From positions 1 to 64,000 of the forward strand of contig NZ_FNIT01000012.1 of the NCBI RefSeq assembly GCF_900104035.1: a stretch of DNA of 64,000 nt, written 5' to 3'. Positions within the stretch are counted from its first letter, which is position 1; each line of letters starts with the position of its first letter. Below, piece by piece: positions 36,121 through 45,698 of this stretch. The translations under genes and the position numbers were made by a program. Source of the stretch: Aureimonas jatrophae (lineage in GTDB: Bacteria > Pseudomonadota > Alphaproteobacteria > Rhizobiales > Rhizobiaceae). The notes beneath the pieces were generated by a model that was given only the letters and a program-made list of their open reading frames with translations, had not been told where the DNA came from and did no database searches.

Positions 36121-36294
36121 TCAGCTACCGTAGCCAGCGAGACGGATGCCGACGTACCCAGCCAGATCCGCTCCCGAACGGTCCGTCGTAGAGACCCCTT
36201 CCAACACCGCCGTCAGGTCCGCCACCTCGCCGTAAGTGGCAAGGACATCCGCGAGCCCTTCCTCCGCAGCATCGCCTCCCGCAGTCGGTATTTA
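36121..36294 (-). pseudogene. C-terminal fragment of an unknown protein
   Basis: On the minus strand a frame with coding-like composition runs from about 36294 to a TGA at 36121, including GLADVLATYGEVADLTAVLE and GADLAGYVGIRLAGYGS at its end. It has no start codon, and its upstream side meets the IS fragment at about 36299. It looks like the tail of a gene cut by that insertion. No family is recognised. Confidence 0.35.
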
Positions 36295-36298
36295 CTAG

Positions 36299-36597
36299 GT
36301 AGGGGACTCACTCAACCCATTGAGTTACTGCGGCAACGAGGGCGATGGCGGCGAGATATGTTTCGGCCAAGCGATCGTAGCGGGTTGCGACGCGCCGCCA
36401 GTCCTTCAGTCGGCCAAACATGATCTCGATGCGATTGCGTCTGATGTAGCGGCGTTTATCGTGGCGCACCGGCGCGTTGCCCGACTTGCGCTCTGGAATG
36501 CAGGGTTTGATGCCCTTCGCTTGCACGGCGTCCCGGAACCAGTCGGCGTCGTAGCCGCGATCGCCGAGAAGCCATTGTGCCTTGCCGGCGAGCGCGA
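36299..36597 (-). mobile_element. IS5-family (IS427-like) transposase remnant, 3' part
   Basis: The minus strand encodes the C-terminal ~95 residues of an IS5-type DDE transposase: AQWLLGDRGYDADWFRDAVQ (with the second Asp region), KRRYIRRNRIEIMFGRLKDW (with the catalytic Glu) and YLAAIALVAAVTQWVE before a TGA at 36308. GGTAGGGGACTCA just beyond the stop (about 36298-36310) is probably the terminal inverted repeat. The N-terminal half of the transposase is missing; at about 36597 the sequence switches to an unrelated gene fragment. The element cannot move by itself. Confidence 0.7.
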
Positions 36598-36997
36598 AGA
36601 ACTGATCGGGCAGGTCACCGAACTGATGGACTGGTTGCACGAGCATCAGCTGGTCGAGAACGACTTCATCCGGCAGGCCCTCATAGAAGGACTGGGCCAC
36701 CTCCTGTTCCGCCTCGAACGGTTCCGCTGGCTGGGCGGGGGCTATACGCTCGCTTCGCTGAGGGAGGTGATCGCAGCCTACATGTTGCTGGAGCGGCAGG
36801 GTCTCGACGCCGCCCGCAATCCGGACGCCGCAGCCGTGCTGTCGAAGGTCGCAACCCTCATCGAGGCGGTCTACGGGAAGCTGGAGAAGACCAAGACCGC
36901 CTACGAGACCGGCGACTGGCTCCTAAAGGCATATGGCGCGGCTTCGCTCGCCCAGACGGCGGTCCCGGCCATCGAGGGGCTCCTGACCGCATCGTAG
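36598..36997 (+). pseudogene. C-terminal fragment of an unknown helical protein
   Basis: The plus strand from about 36598 to a TAG at 36997 encodes some 132 residues with good coding character, including WLHEHQLVENDFIRQALIE and VLSKVATLIEAVYGKLEKT. The frame is open further left to 36320, but there it only mirrors the transposase remnant, so the true 5' part of the gene is gone. All-helical; no family recognised. The abrupt join to the IS fragment suggests insertion followed by deletion. Confidence 0.45.
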
Positions 36998-37356
36998 CCC
37001 GCTCTACACGTGATCGCCACCCGTCTGCCGTCCCATGTCGCCATCGTCGGCGAGCGCGCCGGCTGGCGGTTTCCCACATTCTTTCCCTCGCATCGGCAAC
37101 CCCGGTATCAAGCGTTCCCATGGGCGAGCCGTGACCTGGCTTCTCGTCGGGTGCGAGGCACGTCGCTTCGCATTGTCCGGGCCCGTGCAGTCGCTGCACG
37201 TCGTCGGCCACACCCCTGCAGACCCCGTGCCGATCGGGCTTCGGAGATGGCACGAGACGACGCTTCTCGCAGCGACCCCATCCCGGCGTCCGAAACGTCG
37301 ACCCCAGGGTGACAGGTCCGGAAGCGGACGTGGTCGTCTCGGGACGGACGATGGCG
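36998..37356. other. Intergenic stretch without recognisable features
   Basis: This 359-base stretch separates the gene fragment ending at 36997 from the stop of the membrane-protein gene at 37357. Neither strand shows a frame with convincing start, ribosome-binding site and composition. No repeat or RNA gene was recognised. Confidence 0.4.
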
Positions 37357-38109
37357 CTAGTTCCGCCAGGACGAGATCGGGAGCGAGCCGCCACTCTGGT
37401 CAAGGGCGTTCTGGATGCCCTCCATGCGTCGATCGTAGAGCTGCAGCAGTTCCGCGAGCGCATGATGCGGACCGACGAGGCTCCCCTTCATGTCCTCGTC
37501 CGGTTGCCCCCCGCCATCCACCAATGACGCGACCTCCTCCAGCCGGGCTAGCATATCGTCCGTCAGGACCCTGGCGTTCGCGATGACGTGCGACACCATG
37601 GGATGGATATGGTCCGTCCGGGCAGCGAAGGCCGCCAGACTCGACGAGGACGTCAACATGCGCATGCGCCAGTCGCGGACGTCCGCAGGGGTGATGGCGA
37701 CGCTGCGATTGACGAGATCGGCCGCGACGATCTGACTTTCGAACTGGGCCTGGGCGATCACGAAGCGTACGTGTCCCGCCGCCTCCTCGTACTGGCGTCG
37801 ACGATCCCTGCGGGCACGAGCGGCCTCGCTTCGTGCGATCCATGCGGCTCCGACGATCGCCGCGATCGATCCCGCAGCCTGAATCCACGACGCGGCATCG
37901 CCGGTCCAGCCGCGAGCGGCCACGCTCGCGGCTGCGGCATACATCGAGACCGCCACGAGGATCATGGCCGACGCGAACAGCACAGGGCCGATGGTATCCG
38001 CACCCCGCTCCAAGAGCGGCCCGACGCGGCGTTGCCAACCCGGTGCCGCATCCGTTCGACCGTTCGGTGGCGAAGGCATTTCAGTACCGTCCTTCGACGA
38101 CTGGTTCAC
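37357..38109 (-). CDS. Two-helix membrane protein next to the caspase-like gene
   Basis: This 250-residue protein has a hydrophilic N-terminus, two membrane helices at about residues 40-65 and 75-93, and a long cytoplasmic helical C-terminal part (ARSEAARARRDRRRQYEEAAG onward). No family is recognised. The start is GTG 38109 or ATG 38079; both have purine-rich sequence upstream. It begins 150 bases after the caspase-like gene ends on the same strand and may be its partner, for example as a membrane effector or anchor. That role is inference from position only. Confidence 0.55.
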   Translation of the reverse strand: MNQSSKDGTEMPSPPNGRTDAAPGWQRRVGPLLERGADTIGPVLFASAMILVAVSMYAAAASVAARGWTGDAASWIQAAGSIAAIVGAAWIARSEAARARRDRRRQYEEAAGHVRFVIAQAQFESQIVAADLVNRSVAITPADVRDWRMRMLTSSSSLAAFAARTDHIHPMVSHVIANARVLTDDMLARLEEVASLVDGGGQPDEDMKGSLVGPHHALAELLQLYDRRMEGIQNALDQSGGSLPISSWRN

Positions 38110-38259
38110 CAGACGTTTCCCTTTCGCTTCTCGGATACTGGCAGTACCGGACCATCGAGCGTCGACCGCGTCGCGCCATGGCGGACGATGTCGGACCCGG
38201 ATCCGTCCGCCTGCACGGCGGGTCGTTCCGACGACGCGCTCCCGGTACGCATCGCGACC

Positions 38260-39966
38260 TCACCGTCGCGGCCACGCGCCGAAGAACGTCACCTCGCCGT
38301 GGCCGCCGACGACCACGAGTTCGCGGTCGGAAAGGAAGTGCACGCCGGAGACGATAGCCGGGTTGCCGGAGCCGACGTCCAGCTCCTGGATCACCTGGCG
38401 GTCGCGCGTGTCGAGGAGGACGACGCTGCTTTCCTGTGTCGCGACTGCCAGGATCGGCATCGTCGGCGACGCGGCACAGGCATGGTAGTCGGGAACTCCG
38501 AGGCGTTCCACCAGCTTCTTCTGGACGTCGTTCCGAAGCTTCGACGGTTCGAAGATGAACCGATGGATGACCTCGTCTTCCGCCATGTCATGCAGCCGTG
38601 CACGGATGCCCGCGGCGGTCCCGAACTGTCGGGCGGGGAGCAGTTCCGCCGTCTGCCGGCCGGAGCGATCCAATTCCACGGCGAGACCGGACTGGCCGAC
38701 GACGTAGATCCGTTGCCCGTCGGGAGCGACCGCCATCGCGTTCACATGTGTCCTTACCCTGCCGATCTCGCGAGTTCGTCCGTCGGGCTTTCGTGGATCG
38801 ATCTCGCAGATCCTACCTTCGTCCCCGGCGATCCAGACCAGACCGTCGGGCATATAGCTGCAGCAGTAGACGTCGAAGCCGACGTCGTGCCGCACGATCT
38901 CCTCGACTTCAGGGTCGGTCTTCAGACAGCTGACGAAGCTGGCGCCATAGTGGACGAAGCCGTCGCCAGTCGGCGAAGCCGCCAACCCGTTGGAGTGGGG
39001 CACGTCGATCTGCAGTACGCACCCGTCGACGCCTACGGCATACAGCGCTCCTCGCGAGCCCGAGAGATAGATCCGTCGTCCCGACACGGCGGCGCCAACG
39101 AGTCGGTCCTCGCCATGGTAGGGAATCTGCATGGAACCGGCGAAGTCCAAGTTCCACGCCAGCGAATCTCCGAGTCCGACGAAGACGGAGCGCCTCTGGA
39201 CACCCATCGTCGTCCAGGTGCCGAGACTGGAATGATCATGGTTCGGCACGGCATGCCGCTGGATCACGGCGAAACGCGGCAGATCAGTGAAGGACTGCGT
39301 GCTCGCGAGGCTGGAGTATGTCCATGGCTGCTGTCCACGTCGATGGGCCACGACGTCCTGCGACACGCGTCGGAGGCATTCGTCGACGGTGAGCGCATGG
39401 TCCAGAAGATGACGGCAGAGGGAGCGGGAGAACACGCTGCCCTGTCCCTCGGCACCGTCACCGGCCTTCTCCGTCGAGCTGGTCGCATAGGCGAGGAGGA
39501 GGTTCGGCCAGCTCCTTTCGTCGGCCGACAGTTCCTCCAGATCGTGCAACGTGCGCCGGCCTTCGTCCGGGTCGTGGGGCCAGTTCCGACAGGCGTCGAG
39601 CACGAGGATGCGGGACGCGGCACCTTCCGTCGCATCGACGAAGGCGTTGAGGGGCGTCGCCATGAAGCGCAAGCGTCCGACCGTCAACGGAAATTCGAAA
39701 TCGACCGGCAGGAAGAACCCGTTGCCGTGGCGTTCGACGGCGTGCCCCGCGAGATAGATCATGGCCAGTTCCGCGTTCCGAGCGACGGACCTGAAGTCAG
39801 CGAGTGCTGACTCGACCGCCGACAGCTCGGGGTCGAGGACGATCTCAGTCGAGAAGCCACGCATGGTCAGCGCTGCCGCCACGCGCCGAGCGTCCCCGAC
39901 GGCATTGGATAGTTCCGCGCCCGGATATGCGTCCGCTCCGATCACCAGTGCATGACGTTCGTTCAT
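38260..39966 (-). CDS. Caspase-like (peptidase C14) protein with C-terminal beta-propeller
   Basis: This 568-residue protein has an N-terminal caspase-fold domain (1-230): HALVIGADAYPGAELSNAVGDA, the catalytic His75 in IYLAGHA and the catalytic Cys126 in VLDACRN. Residues ~250-568 form repeated strands of the WD40/propeller kind (for example GRRIYLSGSRGALYAVG and GLVWIAGDEGRICEID). Bacterial caspase-like proteases joined to sensor domains act in antiphage defence and regulated cell death. Propellers often serve as sensors. The ATG at 39966 has a GGAG ribosome-binding site seven bases before it. It lies between tniQ and the membrane protein gene, as element cargo. Confidence 0.75.
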   Translation of the reverse strand: MNERHALVIGADAYPGAELSNAVGDARRVAAALTMRGFSTEIVLDPELSAVESALADFRSVARNAELAMIYLAGHAVERHGNGFFLPVDFEFPLTVGRLRFMATPLNAFVDATEGAASRILVLDACRNWPHDPDEGRRTLHDLEELSADERSWPNLLLAYATSSTEKAGDGAEGQGSVFSRSLCRHLLDHALTVDECLRRVSQDVVAHRRGQQPWTYSSLASTQSFTDLPRFAVIQRHAVPNHDHSSLGTWTTMGVQRRSVFVGLGDSLAWNLDFAGSMQIPYHGEDRLVGAAVSGRRIYLSGSRGALYAVGVDGCVLQIDVPHSNGLAASPTGDGFVHYGASFVSCLKTDPEVEEIVRHDVGFDVYCCSYMPDGLVWIAGDEGRICEIDPRKPDGRTREIGRVRTHVNAMAVAPDGQRIYVVGQSGLAVELDRSGRQTAELLPARQFGTAAGIRARLHDMAEDEVIHRFIFEPSKLRNDVQKKLVERLGVPDYHACAASPTMPILAVATQESSVVLLDTRDRQVIQELDVGSGNPAIVSGVHFLSDRELVVVGGHGEVTFFGAWPRR

Positions 39967-40221
39967 GATCTCCTGGAACACCCTTGAGGCGAAGGTTCGC
40001 ATCCGCGATCGATCGGCCGGCGGAGGAAGCCATCTGCATTCCGACGAACCGCGGTCGTCCGTCGCCGTACCGAAGACGTCCGGCATGCGCTACGGGCCTG
40101 CCGTTGGAATGCGGTTCCAAGACCGACCGAGTGTCGGTCTCGGAAACTTTTCCCGCGGATCCCGAATCACTTCGAGTGCATGGAAGCATATCAGGAGCGG
40201 GCCTAGCCGAATGCCGGGGGG

Positions 40222-42357
40222 TCAACCCATCCGCTCTGCCGTCCACCTGCGCGACGGTACCCTCTTGCGACCGATCGCGCCCTTGATCCGACGGGACCTT
40301 CCGAGTCGCTTCCATTGCCGAGCAGGCTCCTCGGTCTCATCCGTGGTAGCCACGGCCCGCTCTTCCCTGGCGACCTCGCGCTGGATTTCATCAGCAGACT
40401 TCGCCGTCGCCGCCGCCGCTGCCTTCAGGCGTTCGGCGACCTCTCGGCGCGTCCGCTGCCGGAGAACCACCTTGTCCGGGTCGACGGACGCGACGTCGAG
40501 CCGTTCCGCCTTCCCCCTCGGATAGAAGGTCGCCGAGAACTCGACCGGGTCGAACATCGGCCCGATGCGGGCGACCGTCATGATCGCTTGCATCCGGAGG
40601 AAGTGGATGCCGTGGTGCTTAGCCAGAGCATGCAGGGTGATGTAGTCGCGCATGAAGCTCTCGACGCTTTCCTCGGTCGCGACGACCTCCTCGCTGCGCT
40701 TCACAGGGTTCCGGGCGATCCGCAGGTGGAAGATGCGATGTTCGAAGAGCTTCTGCACCGGCTTCTGCGTCAGCCCGGTCCGACGCTGCACCTCGATCCG
40801 GGTCAGGCCGGCCGGCTTCTCCCGCTTCGTCAGCGCCAACACTTCGGCCTGGGGCACCAGGACCGCGTCCAGACCTTCGGCGCCCCGGAGATTGCAGACC
40901 CGGGACAGCCTGCCGTCCAGGACGAGCTTCAGCACCTCGGAGAAGGTGCAGATCGCAGCGTGCCGGGCATCGACGATGGTCGCCATGCCGGACGGGATCC
41001 GGTCGACGGCTTCACCGCCCAGGAGCACTTCCATCGTGCCGTCGACGTTCCTCGCGCCGAAGCGGTGCTGCGCGTTGTGGACCTTGCCGGCATCGGTGAT
41101 GCTGACGAATCCGCCAGCCGATACGATCGCCTCGATGTGGCGCCTGGTCAGGCCCGTCCTCTTCATGACGCCGGGCAGCGTCAGGAGCTCGTCGTCCAGG
41201 GTCGCGACGACGGCGCGGACCTTCTCCGTATCGAACGTAGATCGGCTCGCCCTGAACTCCGACTTGGCGGACATGTAGCGGTTGCGGATCAGGATCTTCT
41301 TCAGGAGGGGCACCGTAGTCCCGACCTCGCGGGCCAGGGACCGCAGGTTCCAGACCCGACGGACGCCGACCGGCCTGCCGAGTACCTCGACGTCGGGATC
41401 GAGCGGAACCTCGTCCATGACGACTTCGCGAACGTAGTCCACGGCCGGCGCGTAGCCGGGATCGTCCCGGTGGGCATCCAGGAAGTCGTTGATGCGCCCG
41501 ATCGCGAGCTGAGGGCCCCAGACGCCCTTTCCGTCCCGCGTTTCCCGGATCAGGTCGAGGAGGAAGCGGCTGATGCCGGCCCTGCCCTCTGCGAGGACAG
41601 CATGCCCGGCGGCACCGGCATTGACGCGCTCGGCCGCCGACAGGTTGGTGACCCTGACCTTCTTGCCGTGCAGGGCGACGGCACCGAACACCTCGGACAG
41701 GTCCGCGGCGGCGTGGAAGGACAGATCGTCAAGCCAAGATCCCTTCTTCGTCCCGGTCAGGAGCCGATCCACCAGATAGGTTTCCAGCGGAGAGGTGGAC
41801 GGCCGTCCGGCCTCCTCCGTCAGCCGCGGCAGGTCGGAAGTCATGGGGAGGATCGTCCGGGCGAAGTCGTAGGGAACGAAGAAATCGCGGTCCGGCGATG
41901 CGCTTGCCAGGAGGAGCCCGTGTTCCCGGCAGGTCCGGAGTGCCGCGACGGTCCATTCGGCCCGCATGAACGGATTCGCCCGTCCGCCGGCTGCAAGATC
42001 CGCGGCGACGCATGCCGGGCAGAACCGGAAGAAGGTCCGCTCGACACCCTCGCAGCCCAGGTTCTGACCGTGCAGCTGCCAGGAGCGGTCCGGCCGCCGC
42101 CGGGGCGACCAGCGGGCGAGCGGACCGACGCCCATGCCGCAGAGCGTCGCCATGAAGCGGATGGCCGGTTCCTCGCCGAGATCGATGCTCCTTGGCTGGA
42201 TGCCGGTCTCGGTCCTCAGGTCGGCGATCGGGCGCCCGTTCATCCACGCCAGTCGCGAAAGGAAGCTCACGGCCGTCTCGTGCCGACCCGGCGCCGGCAC
42301 CCAGGCGAATCTCGCGCCTCGCCCCCGGCGTCTGGTGGCGGCACTTCGGTTCGCCAA
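40222..42357 (-). CDS. tniQ: TniQ/TnsD-family target-selection protein
   Basis: This 711-residue protein has a TniQ N-terminal domain: ETAVSFLSRLAWMNGRPIADL near residue 28, then a zinc-finger region FCPACVAADL plus LRTCREHGLLL at about 110-150. The long C-terminal half has several helix-turn-helix-like segments (MKRTGLTRRHIEAIVSAGGF; IEVQRRTGLTQKPVQKLFEH). It is longer than TniQ (~400) and Tn7 TnsD (~508). In Tn7-like systems such proteins recognise the attachment site and recruit TnsC. A TTG start at 42357, one base after the tnsC stop (TGAGTTG), implies translational coupling. It is the last gene of the tns operon. Confidence 0.8.
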   Translation of the reverse strand: MANRSAATRRRGRGARFAWVPAPGRHETAVSFLSRLAWMNGRPIADLRTETGIQPRSIDLGEEPAIRFMATLCGMGVGPLARWSPRRRPDRSWQLHGQNLGCEGVERTFFRFCPACVAADLAAGGRANPFMRAEWTVAALRTCREHGLLLASASPDRDFFVPYDFARTILPMTSDLPRLTEEAGRPSTSPLETYLVDRLLTGTKKGSWLDDLSFHAAADLSEVFGAVALHGKKVRVTNLSAAERVNAGAAGHAVLAEGRAGISRFLLDLIRETRDGKGVWGPQLAIGRINDFLDAHRDDPGYAPAVDYVREVVMDEVPLDPDVEVLGRPVGVRRVWNLRSLAREVGTTVPLLKKILIRNRYMSAKSEFRASRSTFDTEKVRAVVATLDDELLTLPGVMKRTGLTRRHIEAIVSAGGFVSITDAGKVHNAQHRFGARNVDGTMEVLLGGEAVDRIPSGMATIVDARHAAICTFSEVLKLVLDGRLSRVCNLRGAEGLDAVLVPQAEVLALTKREKPAGLTRIEVQRRTGLTQKPVQKLFEHRIFHLRIARNPVKRSEEVVATEESVESFMRDYITLHALAKHHGIHFLRMQAIMTVARIGPMFDPVEFSATFYPRGKAERLDVASVDPDKVVLRQRTRREVAERLKAAAAATAKSADEIQREVAREERAVATTDETEEPARQWKRLGRSRRIKGAIGRKRVPSRRWTAERMG

Positions 42358-42358
42358 C

Positions 42359-43405
42359 TCAGCAGCCGCTCTGGATGAGGAACGATCCGGCCTGCAGCGT
42401 GCGCCAGTCCTCGGCGACGAAGGGGTTCAGATGGTCCAGGCCTCGGGTGTGGGAGACCGAGCGATGGGCAGTGACGAAGTCGCGACCGGCCAGCACGCCC
42501 TCCCCCCTGAGGAGCGCCTTGTGGATGGCCCCGGCGATCACCTGGGCCACGCGGCCGATCTCGTAGTTGGCCGCGTGGGCGATGCGGTCCGGCAGATCGC
42601 CCTCCGGAATTCCGCCGATGTCGAGCTCGGCCTGCCGGACGGCGAGCAGTTCGATCATGTCGAGAACGATCCTACGGTCGGCCACGACATCCAGGTCCAG
42701 AGACGGATAGGACAGGAACCGTCCCCGCCGTTCGATCTGCTCGTCCGTCCTCGCGATCTCGGTCGCGATTGGAATTCCGGACAGGACGAAGCTGATGGGC
42801 CAGGCCTTGTTCTCCAGCACGTCCTTGAACGTGTTCGCCACGTTCTTGCGCTCGTACTCGCTCTGCATCGACCGCGCGAGATGCTGGGCCTCGTCGATAT
42901 GGACGACGAGTACGCCGCGCATGCGCAGCTGCTCCCCCAGAATCTCCCAGATGCGGTTCTCCGGGGTGTCCACCTTTGCGGGATACCCGATCTCGCGGCA
43001 GATCCGGAGACCCAGACGCTGGAGCGTACCTGGGCTCGGCCCCTTCACCGAGACCCAAGGAACGTAGGTTCGCCCCTGCCGCACGACGGGAGCGAGCGCT
43101 TCCTCGGCCGCCAGGAGCCGACGTATGGAGGAGGACTTGCCCGCGCCGCTCTCTCCGGTCACGAAGAAGCAGCGACCGTCGTCGCGCGTCCCGTCCTCAC
43201 GTTGAACGAGGACGTCGTCGAGGAACTCCGCGAACTCCCTTGCCAGGATGACGTCCCGCCTGGTCGGCAGATAGCCGCTCCTGACCCGCGACATGGTCTG
43301 CAGGACGGCCTGACGCCCAGCGCCGCGCCGGGCAGAGACGATCGACGCGATGTCGGGTGCCTCGGGATGGACGTGATCGCCGGAATCGCTTTTCGGCGCC
43401 TTCAT
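42359..43405 (-). CDS. tnsC: TnsC/TniB-family AAA+ transposition ATPase
   Basis: This 348-residue AAA+ protein has Walker A GESGAGKS at residues 84-91 and Walker B VVHIDEAQHL with Asp171-Glu172, followed by a sensor region SFVLSGIPIATEIA. TnsC-type ATPases polymerise on target DNA, link TniQ to the TnsB transposase and enforce target immunity. Its ATG overlaps the tnsB stop (ATGA). Size and motifs are nearer to TnsC/TniB than to MuB or IstB, which is expected next to a TnsB-type transposase. Confidence 0.85.
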   Translation of the reverse strand: MKAPKSDSGDHVHPEAPDIASIVSARRGAGRQAVLQTMSRVRSGYLPTRRDVILAREFAEFLDDVLVQREDGTRDDGRCFFVTGESGAGKSSSIRRLLAAEEALAPVVRQGRTYVPWVSVKGPSPGTLQRLGLRICREIGYPAKVDTPENRIWEILGEQLRMRGVLVVHIDEAQHLARSMQSEYERKNVANTFKDVLENKAWPISFVLSGIPIATEIARTDEQIERRGRFLSYPSLDLDVVADRRIVLDMIELLAVRQAELDIGGIPEGDLPDRIAHAANYEIGRVAQVIAGAIHKALLRGEGVLAGRDFVTAHRSVSHTRGLDHLNPFVAEDWRTLQAGSFLIQSGC

Positions 43406-45648
43406 AGGTCGTCCTCTTCGTCGAAGCGGGTCTGCATGGGCTTGGCTTTCGCGGGTACCTCCGGTTCCGGTGCCGGACGGTCCGCCCTCCGACGCCTGCG
43501 GACGACGTCGGAAGGCGCCACGACCGTCGGGCGTTCGGGAGCCCGTGCGACGAGCCGCCCGTAGGGTTCGCTGTCTCCTAGATCCGGCAGACGGTCGGCC
43601 GGGTTCGACAGGGCCGCCCGACCCTTTTGATCCACGACCCGCATCACCCTGTCGTACGTCTTCTGCGTAAGCACGTGGTCCGAGATGCCCGCCGCGATCA
43701 TGGCCTTCAGTCCACCCTTGAACAGGTCGATGCGCGCCTGGATGCGGATCGGGTCATGAATCTCCGCCTGTTCCCGCGCGAAGTCGCGCACCTCCTTCTG
43801 CGCGAGGAGCCAGCTGGCGAGCGTGAGGCCCCGCATCTCCGGCTCCAGGCAGGGTACGTCGACGTAGCGTCGACCGCCGAACGCGTCCCTGTCCCTGACA
43901 TCCTTGGGCACGACCAGCAGGATCGATCCCAGGTCGTCGGGATCGACGAGGACGTCGACCTTCCGTTGCGGACGATGCTGCAGGAGCCAACCGATTTCGT
44001 CGGACAGGTAGTAGACGTTGCAGAAGAGGATGCCTTCGCAGCTGACCTTCCGCGACTCTCGGAAGCCGAAGATCCTGCGCCGCTCGTCGTCGGACAGGGG
44101 AAGCTCGATGCCTTCGTCGTCGCCGGCGAGCCTATCCCAGACGTCCCTGGGCGTCAGCCGCTCCAGCGCGACGTGCGGCGTCAGGTGGTATACGTCCACG
44201 ATCCAGCGGACGACGAAGAGGAAGAGCTCGTCGAACGTCAGGCTCGCGAACGCCTCCGCCGCGTAGTCGCCCTTCGCCACCACGTCGGACTGGGTCGCTC
44301 CGGTGAACCACGTCGGAAACGTCCGCGCCATGGTGCCGAAGAACCGTTCGATGTGCCCCCTCATCCTCGGATCGGCGTCGGGGATGGACCGTCCCGAGCG
44401 GAGCTGCCGAACGACCTCCTCGAACTCGAACCGGAAAGCGGGACCCTTGTCGGTGACGATCTGCGCGGGACGTCCGTGCATGGGCCAGCCGCCGCCGCAT
44501 CCGGCCTGACGCGCGAGCTCCGTCTTGTCCGTCGACAGAGACCTCAGGCATGCGATCGCGGTAGCCGCGCTCGGCCGCTCTTCCGACAGGTTGATGCCGA
44601 CGATCGCGGACGTGCAGCAGTCGATCGCGACGGTCAGCGTGCAGCGTCTGCGCTGGAGCGCGGCGATCTCCTGCTTCGACAGGTAGGCGAGCGTCTCCCT
44701 CGTGCAGAGCAACGTCTGCAGGTCGAACTCCCAGTCGTCGATCTCGACGCGCTGCATGGGACGTTTGCAGGGAACGCCCTTGCCGACCAATGCGAACCAG
44801 CGCACCGCCGCGTCCTCTCCCTCGCGTCCGAGCTTGACCGCGAACGGATCGAGGGCGTCGATACGCTTCCGGACGATGCGGGGTGCCGGCAGGCATAGGC
44901 GTTCGCCGGGCGACCGGGTCGAGTTGAGGAGGGCGACCGCGTCGTGGACGTCCTGGACCACCCTCGCCTTCACCGGCTTGGCGCGGGTCATGTATTGCTC
45001 GCAGGCCGCGTCGATGACGTCGCGGACCTCGGGCGCGAGCTGGTTGCGGTTGCCGCACCGGGAACGACCGCTCCGTAGGGCTCCGATCTTGTAGCCGCCC
45101 TTCTCGTAGGCGCGAACCGCGGCGTAGAGCGTGGATGCCGACGGCGTCGGCATCGTCCAGGCGACCCGCCGCTCCCGCCGCCCCTGCTCGAACGTCTCTT
45201 CGTACCACTTGAGGACGGGTCCGGCCAGGAGCTCGATCGCCTTGGACATGAGACGGGGGGAGCGTCCGACGCGGGACCTGCCCTCGTTGCCGTGTTCGGC
45301 CTCCAGCCTGAGAAATTCCCTCACCCACCTATGCCGCCAGTGGATGGCGGCCAGCTGACCGTCGTTCAAGTCCTTCAGATCCGAATCGTCGTTCCGGACG
45401 CGCAGCTTCGTCTCGATCAGCGAGTAGAAGCCGACCTCGTGGGTGAACTGCTTCCGCTCCCGGGCCTTGTCGATCTGCTCGTCGGACAGACGGACGAAGT
45501 GGTCCTCCACGACGTCGCCGTTGACGAGCTGGAGCACGTGCACGCGGTCGACCTTGCCGATGTATCGGTAGGCACGCCCCTGGTGGACGATGCGGTCGTA
45601 GGTCCCGAACCGGTACGACCGTTTCGGGCGGGGGACGTGCACGTTCAA
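43402..45648 (-). CDS. tnsB: TnsB-type DDE transposase
   Basis: This 748-residue transposase has DNA-binding helical domains in the first ~250 residues, then an RNase H-fold rve core with the DDE triad: Asp near 341 (VAIDCCTSA), Asp near 399 (IVTDKGPAF) and Glu near 433 (RGHIERFFGTM), with 34-35 residues between the last two. A Mu-type beta-barrel and a basic C-terminal tail follow (AKPMQTRFDEEDDL at the end). TnsB joins the 3' ends of the element to the target. The start is TTG 45648, supported by GGAGG seven bases upstream; no ATG fits as well. Confidence 0.88.
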   Translation of the reverse strand: MNVHVPRPKRSYRFGTYDRIVHQGRAYRYIGKVDRVHVLQLVNGDVVEDHFVRLSDEQIDKARERKQFTHEVGFYSLIETKLRVRNDDSDLKDLNDGQLAAIHWRHRWVREFLRLEAEHGNEGRSRVGRSPRLMSKAIELLAGPVLKWYEETFEQGRRERRVAWTMPTPSASTLYAAVRAYEKGGYKIGALRSGRSRCGNRNQLAPEVRDVIDAACEQYMTRAKPVKARVVQDVHDAVALLNSTRSPGERLCLPAPRIVRKRIDALDPFAVKLGREGEDAAVRWFALVGKGVPCKRPMQRVEIDDWEFDLQTLLCTRETLAYLSKQEIAALQRRRCTLTVAIDCCTSAIVGINLSEERPSAATAIACLRSLSTDKTELARQAGCGGGWPMHGRPAQIVTDKGPAFRFEFEEVVRQLRSGRSIPDADPRMRGHIERFFGTMARTFPTWFTGATQSDVVAKGDYAAEAFASLTFDELFLFVVRWIVDVYHLTPHVALERLTPRDVWDRLAGDDEGIELPLSDDERRRIFGFRESRKVSCEGILFCNVYYLSDEIGWLLQHRPQRKVDVLVDPDDLGSILLVVPKDVRDRDAFGGRRYVDVPCLEPEMRGLTLASWLLAQKEVRDFAREQAEIHDPIRIQARIDLFKGGLKAMIAAGISDHVLTQKTYDRVMRVVDQKGRAALSNPADRLPDLGDSEPYGRLVARAPERPTVVAPSDVVRRRRRADRPAPEPEVPAKAKPMQTRFDEEDDL

Positions 45649-45698
45649 CGAAATCCTCCGCGGATGGGACGGGTATAGGAGGAAAGGCTTCCCTCCTC

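Noticed and set aside
36320-36997. A single 225-residue plus-strand protein
   Set aside because: Its first 93 codons are antisense to the IS5 transposase remnant; only the part after about 36598 looks like genuine coding sequence.
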